From NCBI RefSeq assembly GCF_014204715.1, contig NZ_JACHLY010000001.1, positions 3,246,501-3,310,500 on the forward strand: a stretch of 64,000 nucleotides of DNA. Reading direction: 5' to 3'. The notes beneath the pieces were generated by a model. It saw only the letters and a list, made by a program, of their open reading frames with translations. It made no database searches and was not told the origin of the DNA. Below are positions 19,890 to 29,248 of the stretch, piece by piece (the stretch's first letter is position 1; each line of letters starts with the position of its first letter). The stretch is from Streptomonospora salina. GTDB lineage: Bacteria > Actinomycetota > Actinomycetes > Streptosporangiales > Streptosporangiaceae. The position numbers and the translations under genes were made by a program.

Positions 19890-21617
19890 ATGACTGCATC
19901 GCGGATGGGGCCCGATCAGCGGACCGAGGCATTGGCGGCCATGGCTGGGACCGAGTTGGACGTTCTGGTCGTCGGCGGAGGCATCGTCGGCGCCGGCGTC
20001 GCGCTGGACGCCGTCGCCCGCGGGCTCACCGTCGGAGTGATCGAAGCCCGCGACTACGCGTCGGGCACATCCAGCCGCTCCAGCAAGCTCGTCCACGGCG
20101 GTCTGCGGTATCTGGAGCAGTTGGACTTCGAGCTGGTGCGCGAGGCCCTGGTCGAGCGCGGCCTGATGCTGCACCGCCTCGCGCCGCACCTGGTGCGGCC
20201 GGTGCCGTTCCTCTACCCGCTGACCAAGCACTGGGAGCGCCCCTACGTCGGCGCCGGCGTCACGCTGTACGACACCCTCGCCCTGTCCATGGGCAACGAC
20301 CGGGGCCTGCCGCACCACCGCCACCTCACGCGCGGCAGCGCGCTGCGGGTGTTCCCGGCGCTGCGCCGCGACGCGCTGGTCGGCGCGGTCCAGTACTGGG
20401 ACGCCCAGGTCGACGATGCGCGCTATGTCCTGACGGTGCTGCGCACCGCCGCGACCTACGGCGCGCACGTGGCGTCGCGGGTCCAGGCGGTGGAATTCCT
20501 GCGCGAGGGCGAGCACGTCACCGGCGCCCAGGCCCAGGACCTGGAGACCGGGGAGCGGTTCGACATCCGCGCCAAGCAGGTCGTCAACGCGGCGGGCGTG
20601 TGGACCGACGATATCCAGGAGATGGTCGGCGGGCGCGGCCAGATCCACGTGCGCGCATCCAAGGGGATCCACCTGGTCGTGCCGCGCGACCGCATCCAGG
20701 GGTCTTCTGGACTCATCCTGCGCACGGAGAAGAGCGTGCTGTTCGTCATCCCGTGGGGGCGGCACTGGATCATCGGGACCACCGACACCGACTGGGACCT
20801 GGACAAGGCCCACCCGGCGGCCAGCAGGACCGATATCGACTACGTGCTCGACCACGTCAACGCGGTCCTGCGGGTTCCGCTGACCCGTGACGACGTCGAG
20901 GGCGTCTATGCCGGGCTGCGGCCGCTGCTGACCGGCGAGTCCGACGAGAGCTCCAAGCTCTCCCGCGAGCACACGGTCGCCCACCCCGTGCCGGGCCTGG
21001 TGCTGATCGCCGGCGGCAAGTACACCACCTACCGGGTCATGGCCAAGGACGCCGTCGACGCGGTGGCCCACGGGCTCGACGGCCGCATTCCGGAGTCGGT
21101 GACCGACCGGCTGCCGCTCGCCGGAGCGGAGGGGTATGCGGCCATGTGGAACCAGCGCCGCAAACTGGCGAACGACTCGGGGCTGCACCGTTCGCGGATC
21201 ACCCACCTGCTGCGCCGCTACGGCACCATGATCGACGAGATCCTGGAGATGATGGAGGAGCGGCCCGACCTCAAGGAACCGCTGACCGGCGCCGACGACT
21301 ACCTGCGCGCCGAGGTCGTCTACGCCGCCGCCTACGAGGGAGCCCGCCACCTCAACGACGTGCTGGCGCGGCGCACCCGGATCTCCATCGAGACCTGGGA
21401 CCGCGGCATCGCGGTGTCGGAGGAGGCGGCGCGGCTGATGGGCGGGCAGCTGGGTTGGAGCGAGGAGCACGTCCAGCGCGAGGTCGCCTACTACCGCAAG
21501 CGCATCGAGGCCGAGCGCGCCGCCCAGGAGCAGGACAACGACGTCGAGGCCGACGCCATGCAGCACGGCGCCCCCGAGATCGTCCCCGCGGCGGCGCTCG
21601 GCGAGGGAGTGGGGTAG
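19890..21617 (+). CDS. glpD: Glycerol-3-phosphate dehydrogenase (FAD)
   Basis: 575 residues from ATG 19890, preceded by AAGGAAGG; the frame is open to 19845 but without a ribosome binding site. It oxidises glycerol-3-phosphate to dihydroxyacetone phosphate at the membrane, passing electrons to quinone. The FAD-binding GGGIVGAG motif is at residues 29-36; SSRSSKLVHGGLRYLEQLDF and IIGTTDTDWD are family signatures; the C-terminal helical domain follows residue 410. It stands alone here without glpF or glpK. Confidence 0.95.
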   Translation: MTASRMGPDQRTEALAAMAGTELDVLVVGGGIVGAGVALDAVARGLTVGVIEARDYASGTSSRSSKLVHGGLRYLEQLDFELVREALVERGLMLHRLAPHLVRPVPFLYPLTKHWERPYVGAGVTLYDTLALSMGNDRGLPHHRHLTRGSALRVFPALRRDALVGAVQYWDAQVDDARYVLTVLRTAATYGAHVASRVQAVEFLREGEHVTGAQAQDLETGERFDIRAKQVVNAAGVWTDDIQEMVGGRGQIHVRASKGIHLVVPRDRIQGSSGLILRTEKSVLFVIPWGRHWIIGTTDTDWDLDKAHPAASRTDIDYVLDHVNAVLRVPLTRDDVEGVYAGLRPLLTGESDESSKLSREHTVAHPVPGLVLIAGGKYTTYRVMAKDAVDAVAHGLDGRIPESVTDRLPLAGAEGYAAMWNQRRKLANDSGLHRSRITHLLRRYGTMIDEILEMMEERPDLKEPLTGADDYLRAEVVYAAAYEGARHLNDVLARRTRISIETWDRGIAVSEEAARLMGGQLGWSEEHVQREVAYYRKRIEAERAAQEQDNDVEADAMQHGAPEIVPAAALGEGVG

Positions 21618-21844
21618 GAGGCGGCTGCCCGTGCGCTCGCCGGTCGGGCGGGTGGAGCCCCGGTCCCGCCGAGCGCGAGGTTTTTACCGGCACAGTGCTG
21701 GAAAACGGTTGAAGCCCCGCGCTCGTTTTCGGCCCTGCGGCCAGGGCGCCACCGGCGGCGGAGAACGCGTAGGGGCGCGCGGCTGTCCACAGGGAGGCGA
21801 AACCGCCTCGAATCCCGACCCCGGCGTGGCCCACACTTGGTCCC

Positions 21845-23449
21845 GTGCTGCTGACGATCACCACCACCCGCGAGCCCGCGACCGACCTCGGTTTCCTGCT
21901 GCACAAGCATCCTGACCGGGTCCAAGGGTTCACCCAGTCCTACGGCACGGCCCACGTCTTCTACCCCGAGTCCGCCGCCGAGCGCTGCACCGCAGCGCTG
22001 CTGCTGGAGGTGGACCCGCAGGCGCTGCTGCGCACCCGCGGACCCGGGTCGGGGTCCGCGGGCTTCTCGCTGGCGCAGTACGTCAACGACCGGCCCTACG
22101 CGGCCTCGTCGCTGTTCGCGGTCGCGCTGGGCGACGTCTTCCGCACCGCGCTGCGGGGAACGTGCAAGGCGCGCCCCGAACTCGCCGCCGAGCCGCTGCC
22201 GCTGACCCTGCACCTGCCCGCCGTGCCGTGCCGCGGCGGGCAGGACCGAGCGCGCCGCCTGTTCGAGCCGCTGGGCTGGGAGGTCGACGCCCGGCCCGTC
22301 CCGCTCGATCCGGCCCTGCCCGACTGGGGCGACTCCCGCTACATCGGGCTCACCCTCACCGGTCGGCTCCGGCTGTGTGACGCGCTGAGCCACCTGTATG
22401 TGCTGCTGCCGGTGCTGGACGGGACCAAGCACTACTGGGTCGGCCGGGACGAGATCGACAAGCTGCTGCGCACGGCCGAAGGGTGGCTGCCCGGCCACCC
22501 CGAGCGCGCCTGGATCACCCGGCGCTACCTCGCGCGGAGCGACCGGCTGGTGCGCACCGCGATCACGCGCCTGGGCGAGCTGGACGACCTCGCGGCCGCC
22601 GATCCCGCGGACTCCGCCGGCCCCGCGGAGGCGGCGGCCGTGGCGACCGAACCCGACGAGGAGGAGCCGCCGCAGCTCGACCCGCCGCGGGCCGAACCGG
22701 CTCCGGCCGCCTCCGCGGAGCCGGCCGCGATCGGCGTCACCGGCGTCACCGCCGCCACCGGTGCCGCCGACGCCGACGGCACGGACGCCGGTGCCGCCGC
22801 CGCGCAGCCGCGCGAGCAGGCGCCGTCCCTGGCCGTGCAGCGGGCCGAGGCGGTGCACTCGGTCCTGCGGGCCGAGGCGGTGCACTCGGTCCTGCGGGCC
22901 GAGGGCGTCCGCTCGGTGCTCGACCTCGGCTGCGGGGCCGGAAAGCTGCTGTCGCGGCTGCTGGAGGACCCCGGATTCACCGTCCTCGCCGGTGCCGACG
23001 TCTCCGCCGCCACCCTCCAGCACGCCGGCCGGCGGCTGGGCCTGGACCGCGTGCCCGAGCACGAGCAGCGGCGGCTGACGCTGTTCGCGGCCTCGGTCGT
23101 CTACGGCGACCCGCGGTTCCGCGGCTACGACGCCGCGGTGCTGATGGAGGTCGTCGAGCACATCGACCCGGGCCGGCTTCCCGCCGCCGCCGAGGCCGTG
23201 TTCGGCCGCGCAGCGCCGGGCACCGTCGTGGTCACCACCCCCAACGCCGAGTACAACGCCCGCTACGCGTCGCTGCCCGAGGGCGCGTTCCGCCACACCG
23301 ACCACCGCTTCGAGTGGACCCGCGCCGAGTTCCGCGCCTGGGCCGACGGTGTCGCCGACACCTACGGCTACCGGGTGCGCCACCTGCCCGTCGGCCCCGA
23401 GACGCCCGACTGCGGGGCGTCGACCCAGATGGGAGTGTTCGCGAAGTGA
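21845..23449 (+). CDS. hen1: 3'-terminal RNA ribose 2'-O-methyltransferase Hen1
   Basis: 534 residues. Bacterial Hen1 methylates the 2'-OH at the 3' end of a broken RNA before Pnkp reseals it, which protects the repaired tRNA from renewed cleavage. The N-terminal domain (1-240, beginning MLLTITTTREPATDLGFLLH) stimulates Pnkp ligase. A Pro/Ala-rich linker of about 90 residues follows. The methyltransferase has VLDLGCGAG near 358, the metal-binding EVVEHID near 434 and HTDHRFEW near 483. Three copies of a nine-residue unit (RAEAVHSVL type) precede motif I. GTG 21845 has no ribosome binding site, but CACACT lies seven bases upstream. Its stop overlaps the pnkp start (GTGA). Confidence 0.93.
   Translation: MLLTITTTREPATDLGFLLHKHPDRVQGFTQSYGTAHVFYPESAAERCTAALLLEVDPQALLRTRGPGSGSAGFSLAQYVNDRPYAASSLFAVALGDVFRTALRGTCKARPELAAEPLPLTLHLPAVPCRGGQDRARRLFEPLGWEVDARPVPLDPALPDWGDSRYIGLTLTGRLRLCDALSHLYVLLPVLDGTKHYWVGRDEIDKLLRTAEGWLPGHPERAWITRRYLARSDRLVRTAITRLGELDDLAAADPADSAGPAEAAAVATEPDEEEPPQLDPPRAEPAPAASAEPAAIGVTGVTAATGAADADGTDAGAAAAQPREQAPSLAVQRAEAVHSVLRAEAVHSVLRAEGVRSVLDLGCGAGKLLSRLLEDPGFTVLAGADVSAATLQHAGRRLGLDRVPEHEQRRLTLFAASVVYGDPRFRGYDAAVLMEVVEHIDPGRLPAAAEAVFGRAAPGTVVVTTPNAEYNARYASLPEGAFRHTDHRFEWTRAEFRAWADGVADTYGYRVRHLPVGPETPDCGASTQMGVFAK
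22839..22919 (+). repeat. 27-bp tandem repeat inside hen1
   Basis: Two identical 27-bp copies (22839-22865 and 22866-22892) and a diverged third (22893-22919), encoding RAEAVHSVL, RAEAVHSVL and RAEGVRSVL just before methyltransferase motif I. Confidence 0.85.
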
Positions 23450-26084
23450 GCGCCTTCGACCCCGCCGACACCCCCGGATCCGCCGACACCGGCGCCGACC
23501 CGGGCTCCGGCATCCGCTCCGACGACCGCGTGCTGCCCGTCCCCGACATGGGCCTGGTCGTGCTCGTCGGCATCTCCGGTTCGGGCAAGTCCACCTTCGC
23601 CCGCCGGAACTTCCTCCCCACCCAGGTGGTCTCCTCCGACGTCTGCCGCGGGCTGGTCAGCGACGACGAGAACGACCAGAGCGCCACCGCGGACGCGTTC
23701 GAGCTGCTGCACCACATCGTCGCCACCCGGCTTCGCCGCGGCCTGCTCACCGTCGTCGACGCCACCAACGTGCAGCAGCGCGCCCGGGCGGAGCTGGTGC
23801 GCATCGCCAAGAAGCACGACGTGCTGGCCACCGCGATCGTGCTCGACGTGCCCGAGGCCCTCGCCCGCGAACGCAACGCCGCGCGCACCGACCGCGACTT
23901 CGGTTCGCACGTGCTGCACCGGCAGCGCCGCGAGCTGAAGCGCGGCCTCAACAAGCTGGGCAAGGAGGGCTTCCGCCGGGTGTACGCGCTCGACGGCCCG
24001 GCCGATGCGGAGGCGGCGAGGGTCGAGATGGAGCGCGGCTGGAGCGACAAGCGGGACCTCACCGGCCCCTTCGACATCATCGGCGACGTGCACGGATGCC
24101 GTGCCGAACTGGAGGAGCTGCTGTCGCAGCTGGGCTACGTCCTCGCGCGCGACGAGTCGGGCCGCGCCGTGGGCGCGCACCACCCCGGCGGCCGCACCGC
24201 CGTGTTCGTCGGCGACCTCGTCGACCGGGGCCGGACAGCCCCGGCGTGCTGCACCTGGTGATGGGCATGGCCGAGACCGGCGACGCGCTGTGCGTTTCCG
24301 GCAACCACGAGGACAAGCTGGTGCGCGCGCTCAAGGGCCGCAAGGTCCAGGCGCGCCACGGCCTGGCCGAGACCCTGGAGCAGCTCGACGCGGAGCCGGA
24401 GGGCTTCCGCAGCGGCGCCCGGGCCTTCTGCGACAGCCTGCTCAGCCACTACATGCTGGACGAGGGCCGGCTCGTCGTCGCCCACGCCGGGCTGAAGGAG
24501 GAGTACCACGGGCGGGCGTCGGGCCGGGTGCGGTCCTTCGCGCTCTACGGCGAGACGACCGGCGAGACCGACGAGTTCGGGCTGCCGGTCCGCTACCCGT
24601 GGGCCCGCGAGTACCGGGGCTCGGCGGCGGTGGTCTACGGGCACGTGCCCACGCCCGAGCCGGAGTGGATCAACAACACGATCTGCCTGGACACCGGCTG
24701 CGTGTTCGGCGGGAGGCTCACGGCGCTGCGCTACCCCGAGCGCGAGCTGACCGCGGTCCCGGCGCAGCGCACCCATTACGAGCCCGAGCGGCCGTTCCCG
24801 GCGGCGGCGCACGGGGCCGGCGCGCCGACCGACGGCGGCGCCGCCCTGGTCGGTGTCGGCGACGTGCTGCCCGACGGCACCGTCGGCCACGTCGATACCG
24901 GCTCCGGGCGGGTGACCGTGCCCCGTGACAACGCGCTGTCCGCGCTGGAAGCCATGAGCCGGTTCGCCGTGGATCCGCGGTGGCTGCTGTACCTGCCGCC
25001 GACCATGGCGCCCGCCCCGACCTCCGCGGATCCGGCCGTGCTGGAGCGCCCCGACGAGGCGTTCTCCTTCTACCTGGACCAGGGCGTGGGCCGCGTCGTC
25101 TGCCAGGAGAAGCACATGGGATCGCGTGCGATCGCGGTGGTGTGCCGCGACTCCGCCGCGGCCGACCGGCGCTTCGTTCCGGGCGGCGAAGGCGCCGTGT
25201 TCACCCGCACCGGGCGTGCGTTCTTCCCCGACGCCCGGGTGGAGGCCGAGGTGCTGGCTCAGCTGCGGGCGGGGATCACCGCGGCCGGTCTGTGGGAGCG
25301 CTTCGGGAGCGACTGGATCGCCCTCGACGGCGAGATGCTGCCCTGGTCGGCCAAGGCCGCGGGCCTCATCCGCGAGGAGTACGCGTCGGTGGGCGCGGCG
25401 GCTCGGGCCGCGCTTCCGGAGGCGCAGCGGGCGTTGGCAGCGGCGGCCGAACGCGGGTTGGACGTGGGCGGCCTCGCCGATCGCACCGGGCGGCGGGGCC
25501 GCGACATCGAGGCGTTCAGCGCGGTCTACCGCAACCATGTGGCTCCCACCGAGGGCGCGGCCGGGCTGCACTACGCCGCCTTCGCGGTGCTGGCGGCGGA
25601 GGGCCGGGAGTTCTCCGGCGAGGACCACTCCTGGCACATGGACGTCGCCCGGACCCTGGCCGAGCACTGCCCGATGGTGGCGGCTACGCGCTACCGCACC
25701 CTCGACACCGCCGATCCCGACGCCGTATCCGCGGCCTCGGCCTGGTGGCACGAGCTGGTGTCGGCCGGCGGTGAGGGCATGGTCGTCAAGCCGGCCCAGG
25801 GCCCGCGGGCCGCCGGTACGCGCGGTCCGGTCCAGCCCGGCCTCAAGGTGCGCGGTCCGGAATACCTGCGGATCGTCTACGGGCCGGACTACCTGATCCC
25901 CGAGCGCCTGGCGACTCTGCGCGACCGCAGCGTGCGCCGCAAGGCCCGCATGGCGCTCAAGGAGCACAAGCTCGGCCTGGAGGCCCTGTCCCGCCACGCC
26001 GCCGCAGAGCCGCTGTGGCGCGTCCACCAGCCGGTCTTCGGCGTCCTGGCCCTGGAGTCCGAGTCGGTGGATCCGCGGCTGTAG
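23446..26084 (+). pseudogene. pnkp: Polynucleotide kinase-phosphatase Pnkp (RNA repair), frameshifted
   Basis: Pnkp heals and seals broken RNA with three modules: 5' kinase, 2',3' phosphatase and ligase. Here the start (GTG 23446, overlapping the hen1 stop) leads into the kinase (LVGISGSGKSTFARR) and the first half of the phosphatase (IGDVHGCRAELEELL), but the frame ends at 24261. The remainder continues in another frame: SGNHEDKL, VVYGHVP, then the ligase with its lysine in QEKHMGSRA, LDGEMLPW and GMVVKPA, to 26084. At 24226-24235 the sequence reads CGGGGCCGGA. One extra C would restore DRGPDS, the conserved phosphatase motif. So a single base is missing, either by mutation or by sequencing error. 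If real, only a kinase fragment of 271 residues is made. Confidence 0.88.
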
Positions 26085-26130
26085 GAGCCCGTCCGCGCGG
26101 CGCCGCTGCGGCAGCCCGCGCGGACGGCTC
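26085..26130. terminator. Bidirectional hairpin between pnkp and PNPOx-like gene
   Basis: A roughly 15-bp stem with one bulged base (arms GAGCCCGTCCGCGCGG and CCGCGCGGACGGCTC) between two convergent genes. Confidence 0.65.
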
Positions 26131-26140
26131 GCCGTCGGCG

Positions 26141-26569
26141 TCACATCGTGTAGCGGCGCACGGTCTGCGGGTGGATGACGAATCGGACCAGGTCTGTGGC
26201 CAGCACCCCGGCGAGGTCGTCGGCGCGGTCCGGGTCCTGCAGGTCCCAGTAGTGCGGGGCCAGGCGGGCGCACAGATCCTGTGCCCCGTCGGTTTCCATC
26301 GTGACGCGTCCGGCGACCGACACCCAGCGCTCGCGTTCCCCCACCGGGGCGGCGACGATGAGCGAGGCGCGCGGGTCGCGGTGCAGGCGCCGCACCTTGG
26401 GCGACTCCGACTCCGTGAACAGCTGGATCGTGCCCGCGTCGGCCGCCTCGAACCACACCGGCCGGGGCTGCGGCGGGAGCGGCCCGCCGGCCACGGACAG
26501 GAACCCGTGCAGAGGGCGCCGGAGGAAGTCGATGTCCCGGTCGGTCAGCGATTCGGTGTCGGTGCTCAT
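26141..26569 (-). CDS. Pyridoxamine 5'-phosphate oxidase family (flavin/F420-binding split barrel) protein
   Basis: 142 residues. FLRRPLHGFLSVAGGPLPPQPRPVWFEA, TIQLFTESESPKVRRLHRDP, RASLIVAAP and ERWVSVAGRVTM follow the PNPOx-like split-barrel pattern in which a flavin or F420 is bound. Such actinobacterial proteins include F420-dependent reductases and haem oxygenases; the substrate cannot be given. AAAGGA lies before ATG 26569; a GTG one codon earlier is also possible. It diverges from the AraC-family gene, which may regulate it. Confidence 0.8.
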   Translation of the reverse strand: MSTDTESLTDRDIDFLRRPLHGFLSVAGGPLPPQPRPVWFEAADAGTIQLFTESESPKVRRLHRDPRASLIVAAPVGERERWVSVAGRVTMETDGAQDLCARLAPHYWDLQDPDRADDLAGVLATDLVRFVIHPQTVRRYTM

Positions 26570-26738
26570 CACAGTCCTTTCGACAGGCGGGGCGGCAGCG
26601 CTTCAGCGGTCGTCGCGCCGGGACCGGCGGCGGTACCGCCGATCATGTCCGACGATTCAACACGTCCGGGGCCGGATACGCCCATAGGTGAGAAACCGGA
26701 TCGCCTGCGTGTTCGTCCCGGTCGTCTACCCTTGCCGG

Positions 26739-27731
26739 GTGGACGTATTCAGCGACCTGATCCGCGGGGTCCGGGCCAACGGCTCGTTGTTCGCCAGTTC
26801 GACCCTGTCCGCGCCCTGGGCCCTGCACTTCGTGGACGGCGCGCCGCTGACGCTGAGCACCGTCCTCACCGGGTCGGGCTGGATCGTGCCGGAGCACCGC
26901 CCGCCCGAGCCGCTTCGCGCCCGCGAGACGGTCGTCGTGCGCGGACCCGCGACGTTCACCTTCGTCGACGAGGTCGGCACCCGGGCGGAACCGGTCGCCT
27001 GCGGCGAGCACTGCGCGGCGCCCGAGCAGGGCGGGACCCGGCACCGGCGCGGCTGGAACGACCGCCACGGCGGCGGACACGGCGCGACGACTCTGATCGT
27101 CGGCGCCTATCCCGTTCGCGGTGAGATCAGCCGCCGACTGCTGGACGCGCTGCCCGTCGTGCTGCGCGCGAACGGCGGGGGCACGGCCGACGCCGTGCTG
27201 GACCACCTCGCGTCCGAGGTCGCCGTCGATACGCCGGGCCAGCAGGTGGTGCTCGACCGCCTGCTGGATTGGATGCTGGTCTGTACGCTGCGCGAATGGT
27301 TCGACCGGCCGGGCGGCGAGCCCCCGGCCTGGTGGTCCGCCCAGCGGGACCCGGTGGTCGGCGGCGCACTGCGCCTGCTGCACGCCGAACCGGCGGCACC
27401 GTGGACGGTCAGAGCGCTGGCCGAGCGCACCGGGGTTTCGCGTTCGACACTGGCCAAGCGGTTCACGGACCTGGTCGGCGAACCGCCGCTGACCTACCTC
27501 ACCCGCTGGCGCATGACGCTCGCGGCAGACCTGCTGGTCGAGCGGGAGTCCGCGACCATCGCTGACATCGCCCGCACGGTCGGCTACTCCGACCCGTTCG
27601 GGTTCAGTGCTGCCTTCAAACGGGTCCGGGGCGCCAATCCGACCGCGTTCCGGCGCTCCGCGGCCGCCCTCGCTGGGGAGCCGAGCGGGGCTGTTCCGGC
27701 CCGCACCGTCCCTGCCGGGCCGAACGCCTGA
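26739..27731 (+). CDS. AraC family transcriptional regulator (cupin N-domain)
   Basis: About 330 residues from GTG 26739 (MDVFSDLIRGVRANGSLF). The N-terminal cupin domain (Cupin_6 type) spans about 1-180; the C-terminal AraC DNA-binding domain has two helix-turn-helix units, VRALAERTGVSRSTLAKRF and TIADIARTVGYSDPFGFSAA, followed by FKRVRGANPTAFR. No Shine-Dalgarno: TACCCT (26727-26732) ends six bases before the GTG, suggesting leaderless transcription. The divergent PNPOx-like gene is the natural candidate target, 170 bp away. Confidence 0.88.
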   Translation: MDVFSDLIRGVRANGSLFASSTLSAPWALHFVDGAPLTLSTVLTGSGWIVPEHRPPEPLRARETVVVRGPATFTFVDEVGTRAEPVACGEHCAAPEQGGTRHRRGWNDRHGGGHGATTLIVGAYPVRGEISRRLLDALPVVLRANGGGTADAVLDHLASEVAVDTPGQQVVLDRLLDWMLVCTLREWFDRPGGEPPAWWSAQRDPVVGGALRLLHAEPAAPWTVRALAERTGVSRSTLAKRFTDLVGEPPLTYLTRWRMTLAADLLVERESATIADIARTVGYSDPFGFSAAFKRVRGANPTAFRRSAAALAGEPSGAVPARTVPAGPNA

Positions 27732-28147
27732 TCAGGGAGGGCCGCGACCCGGCCGCTCGGTGCGGACCCGCCGGAAAGGGGCGCCGGGGAACGGTCTCGC
27801 GGACGGGACGAGGCCGGTCCCCGGCGCGTTCGGGGATGGTGCGGGGCGCGGCGCCGACCCGGTGCCGGGCGGGCCGGTGTACCGCGGGCCCTCCGGTTCG
27901 GGGCGGGGTGTTTCGGTCCTGGGGGAGGACTACCCGGATACGCGCCGATATAGCAGACGTCCGCGGTTCTTCCGCGGCCCGTGCGCCTCGGAGAGAGCGG
28001 ATGCGCAGGAGAAAGCAGGACGGTGGGCGGCCGGAATCTCTCCGGGAGGCGCCCGGGGCACCGCTGCCGGCCGCTGCGGACGGGATCCGCCATGGTGTCG
28101 GCCCTCCCTTCGCGTCCGGTGACCGTTTCCGCCGGCGTCGCGCCGCC
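27732..28147. other. Non-coding 416-bp stretch
   Basis: Lies between the AraC gene and the converging SDR gene. I see no gene with a ribosome binding site, no strong terminator and no repeat; the open frames here are Pro/Arg-rich shadows. Confidence 0.5.
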
Positions 28148-28909
28148 CTACCGCAGGTGGGAGGCGCCGTTGACGTCCAGGACCGCGCCCGAGGCCCATA
28201 CCGCCTCCGGCGATGCCAGGTAGGCGACGGCCGAGGCGATCTCGTCGGCCGTGCCGACCCGGCCGAACGGGCTCTGGCCGCGGAGCGTGTCGCCTTCGTC
28301 GGTCGCCAAGCGCGCCTCGACCCGCGGGGTCGCGGTGAATCCGGGTGCGACCGAGGCGACGCCGATGCCGTAGGGGGCCAGCGACACCGCCAGCGACTGG
28401 CCCAGCGAGTGCAGGGCCGCCTTGCTCGCGCCGTAGGCCGGCATGTCGGGTTCGCCGCGGTAGGCCCCGCGCGAACCGATGTTGACGATCCGCCCGGCCG
28501 CGCCGCGTTCGATCATGTGCCGAGCCGCGCAGTGGCTCAGGTTGGCGGCGCCGATCACGTTCACGCCGATGATGCGCTGCCAGGCCGCCTGCCAGTCGGC
28601 ATAGGAGGTCTCCGGCAGCGGGTGCGGGGTGATCGCGGCGGAGTTGTTCACGAGCACGTCGAGCGCGCCGAGTCCCGTCACGGCCTGAGCGACGACGGAC
28701 TCGGCCGTCGCGGGGTCGGCGATGTCGCCCTGGACGAGCACGTGCCCGCTGCCTTCAAGGGCGGCCAGGGTGGCCTCGGCGTCGGTCTTGCGCGACGCGT
28801 AGTGCACCGCGACCCGGTCGCCGGCCGCCGCGAAGCGCCGGGCGATCGCCCGGCCGATGCCGCCCGAGGCCCCGGTGACCAGGACCGCGCGATTCGGATC
28901 GGGGCTCAT
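28148..28909 (-). CDS. SDR family NAD(P)-dependent oxidoreductase
   Basis: 253 residues from ATG 28909. Classical short-chain dehydrogenase: TGASGGIGRAIA cofactor loop, LDVLVNNSA, a catalytic serine in NIGSRGAYRG, and YGASKAALH with the catalytic Tyr and Lys. HYASRKTD after strand 2 (no acid, an Arg instead) suggests NADP preference. It is divergent from a semialdehyde dehydrogenase and shares its control region, which holds two operator-like repeats. The start overlaps the stop of a 17-codon upstream reading frame, so translation may be coupled. The substrate is unknown; the context suggests carbonyl or aldehyde metabolism. Confidence 0.88.
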   Translation of the reverse strand: MSPDPNRAVLVTGASGGIGRAIARRFAAAGDRVAVHYASRKTDAEATLAALEGSGHVLVQGDIADPATAESVVAQAVTGLGALDVLVNNSAAITPHPLPETSYADWQAAWQRIIGVNVIGAANLSHCAARHMIERGAAGRIVNIGSRGAYRGEPDMPAYGASKAALHSLGQSLAVSLAPYGIGVASVAPGFTATPRVEARLATDEGDTLRGQSPFGRVGTADEIASAVAYLASPEAVWASGAVLDVNGASHLR

Positions 28910-28959
28910 ACGGTGCGGATTCGGTCGCCGAAGGCCGTCGGGCGTGTGGCCGTCGCCAT
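28906..28959 (-). CDS. Possible 17-residue leader peptide upstream of the SDR gene
   Basis: Reads MATATRPTAFGDRIRTV and stops on TGA overlapping the SDR ATG (ATGA). GGAGAAGGGG lies eight bases before its ATG, stronger than anything directly before the SDR start. It could couple SDR translation. It is short and could be chance. Confidence 0.35.
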   Translation of the reverse strand: MATATRPTAFGDRIRTV

Positions 28960-29015
28960 GGTGGGTCCCCTTCTCCACGGAAGCCGCACTCGCGGGCGCG
29001 TACGGCGGCCATCGT

Positions 29016-29029
29016 TTACCGGCGGGTAG
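29016..29029. promoter_or_regulatory. Operator-like repeat, SDR-proximal copy
   Basis: TTACCGGCGGGTAG, an imperfect palindrome TACC-N4-GGTA. It matches the second copy at 29202 in 13 of 14 bases. Candidate TetR-family operator in the divergent control region. Confidence 0.5.
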
Positions 29030-29201
29030 AGGGATGTCAACATCGGGCCCCGGTCGTGGACCCCGGCCGGCTCCGGCAGTGCCGTGGTCCGCTGCCGCCC
29101 GTGTGCGTCCGCCGCCACCGTCCGGCGCCGCGCCCGCAGGGCCCGGCGGCCGCCGGCGAGGGCCGTTCCCGGAGCGGGATACGCGACCGCCGGAGCCGTA
29201 G

Positions 29202-29215
29202 TTACCGGTGGGTAG
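29202..29215. promoter_or_regulatory. Operator-like repeat, dehydrogenase-proximal copy
   Basis: TTACCGGTGGGTAG, TACC-N4-GGTA, 34 bases before the dehydrogenase ATG and overlapping the expected -35 region. Pair of the site at 29016. Confidence 0.5.
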
Positions 29216-29248
29216 TAATATCATGTGACGTGGATTACGATCCCGGTC

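Noticed and set aside
27584..28122. Open frames in both directions between the AraC and SDR genes
   Set aside because: Pro/Arg/Gly-rich, no start signal and no recognisable domain.
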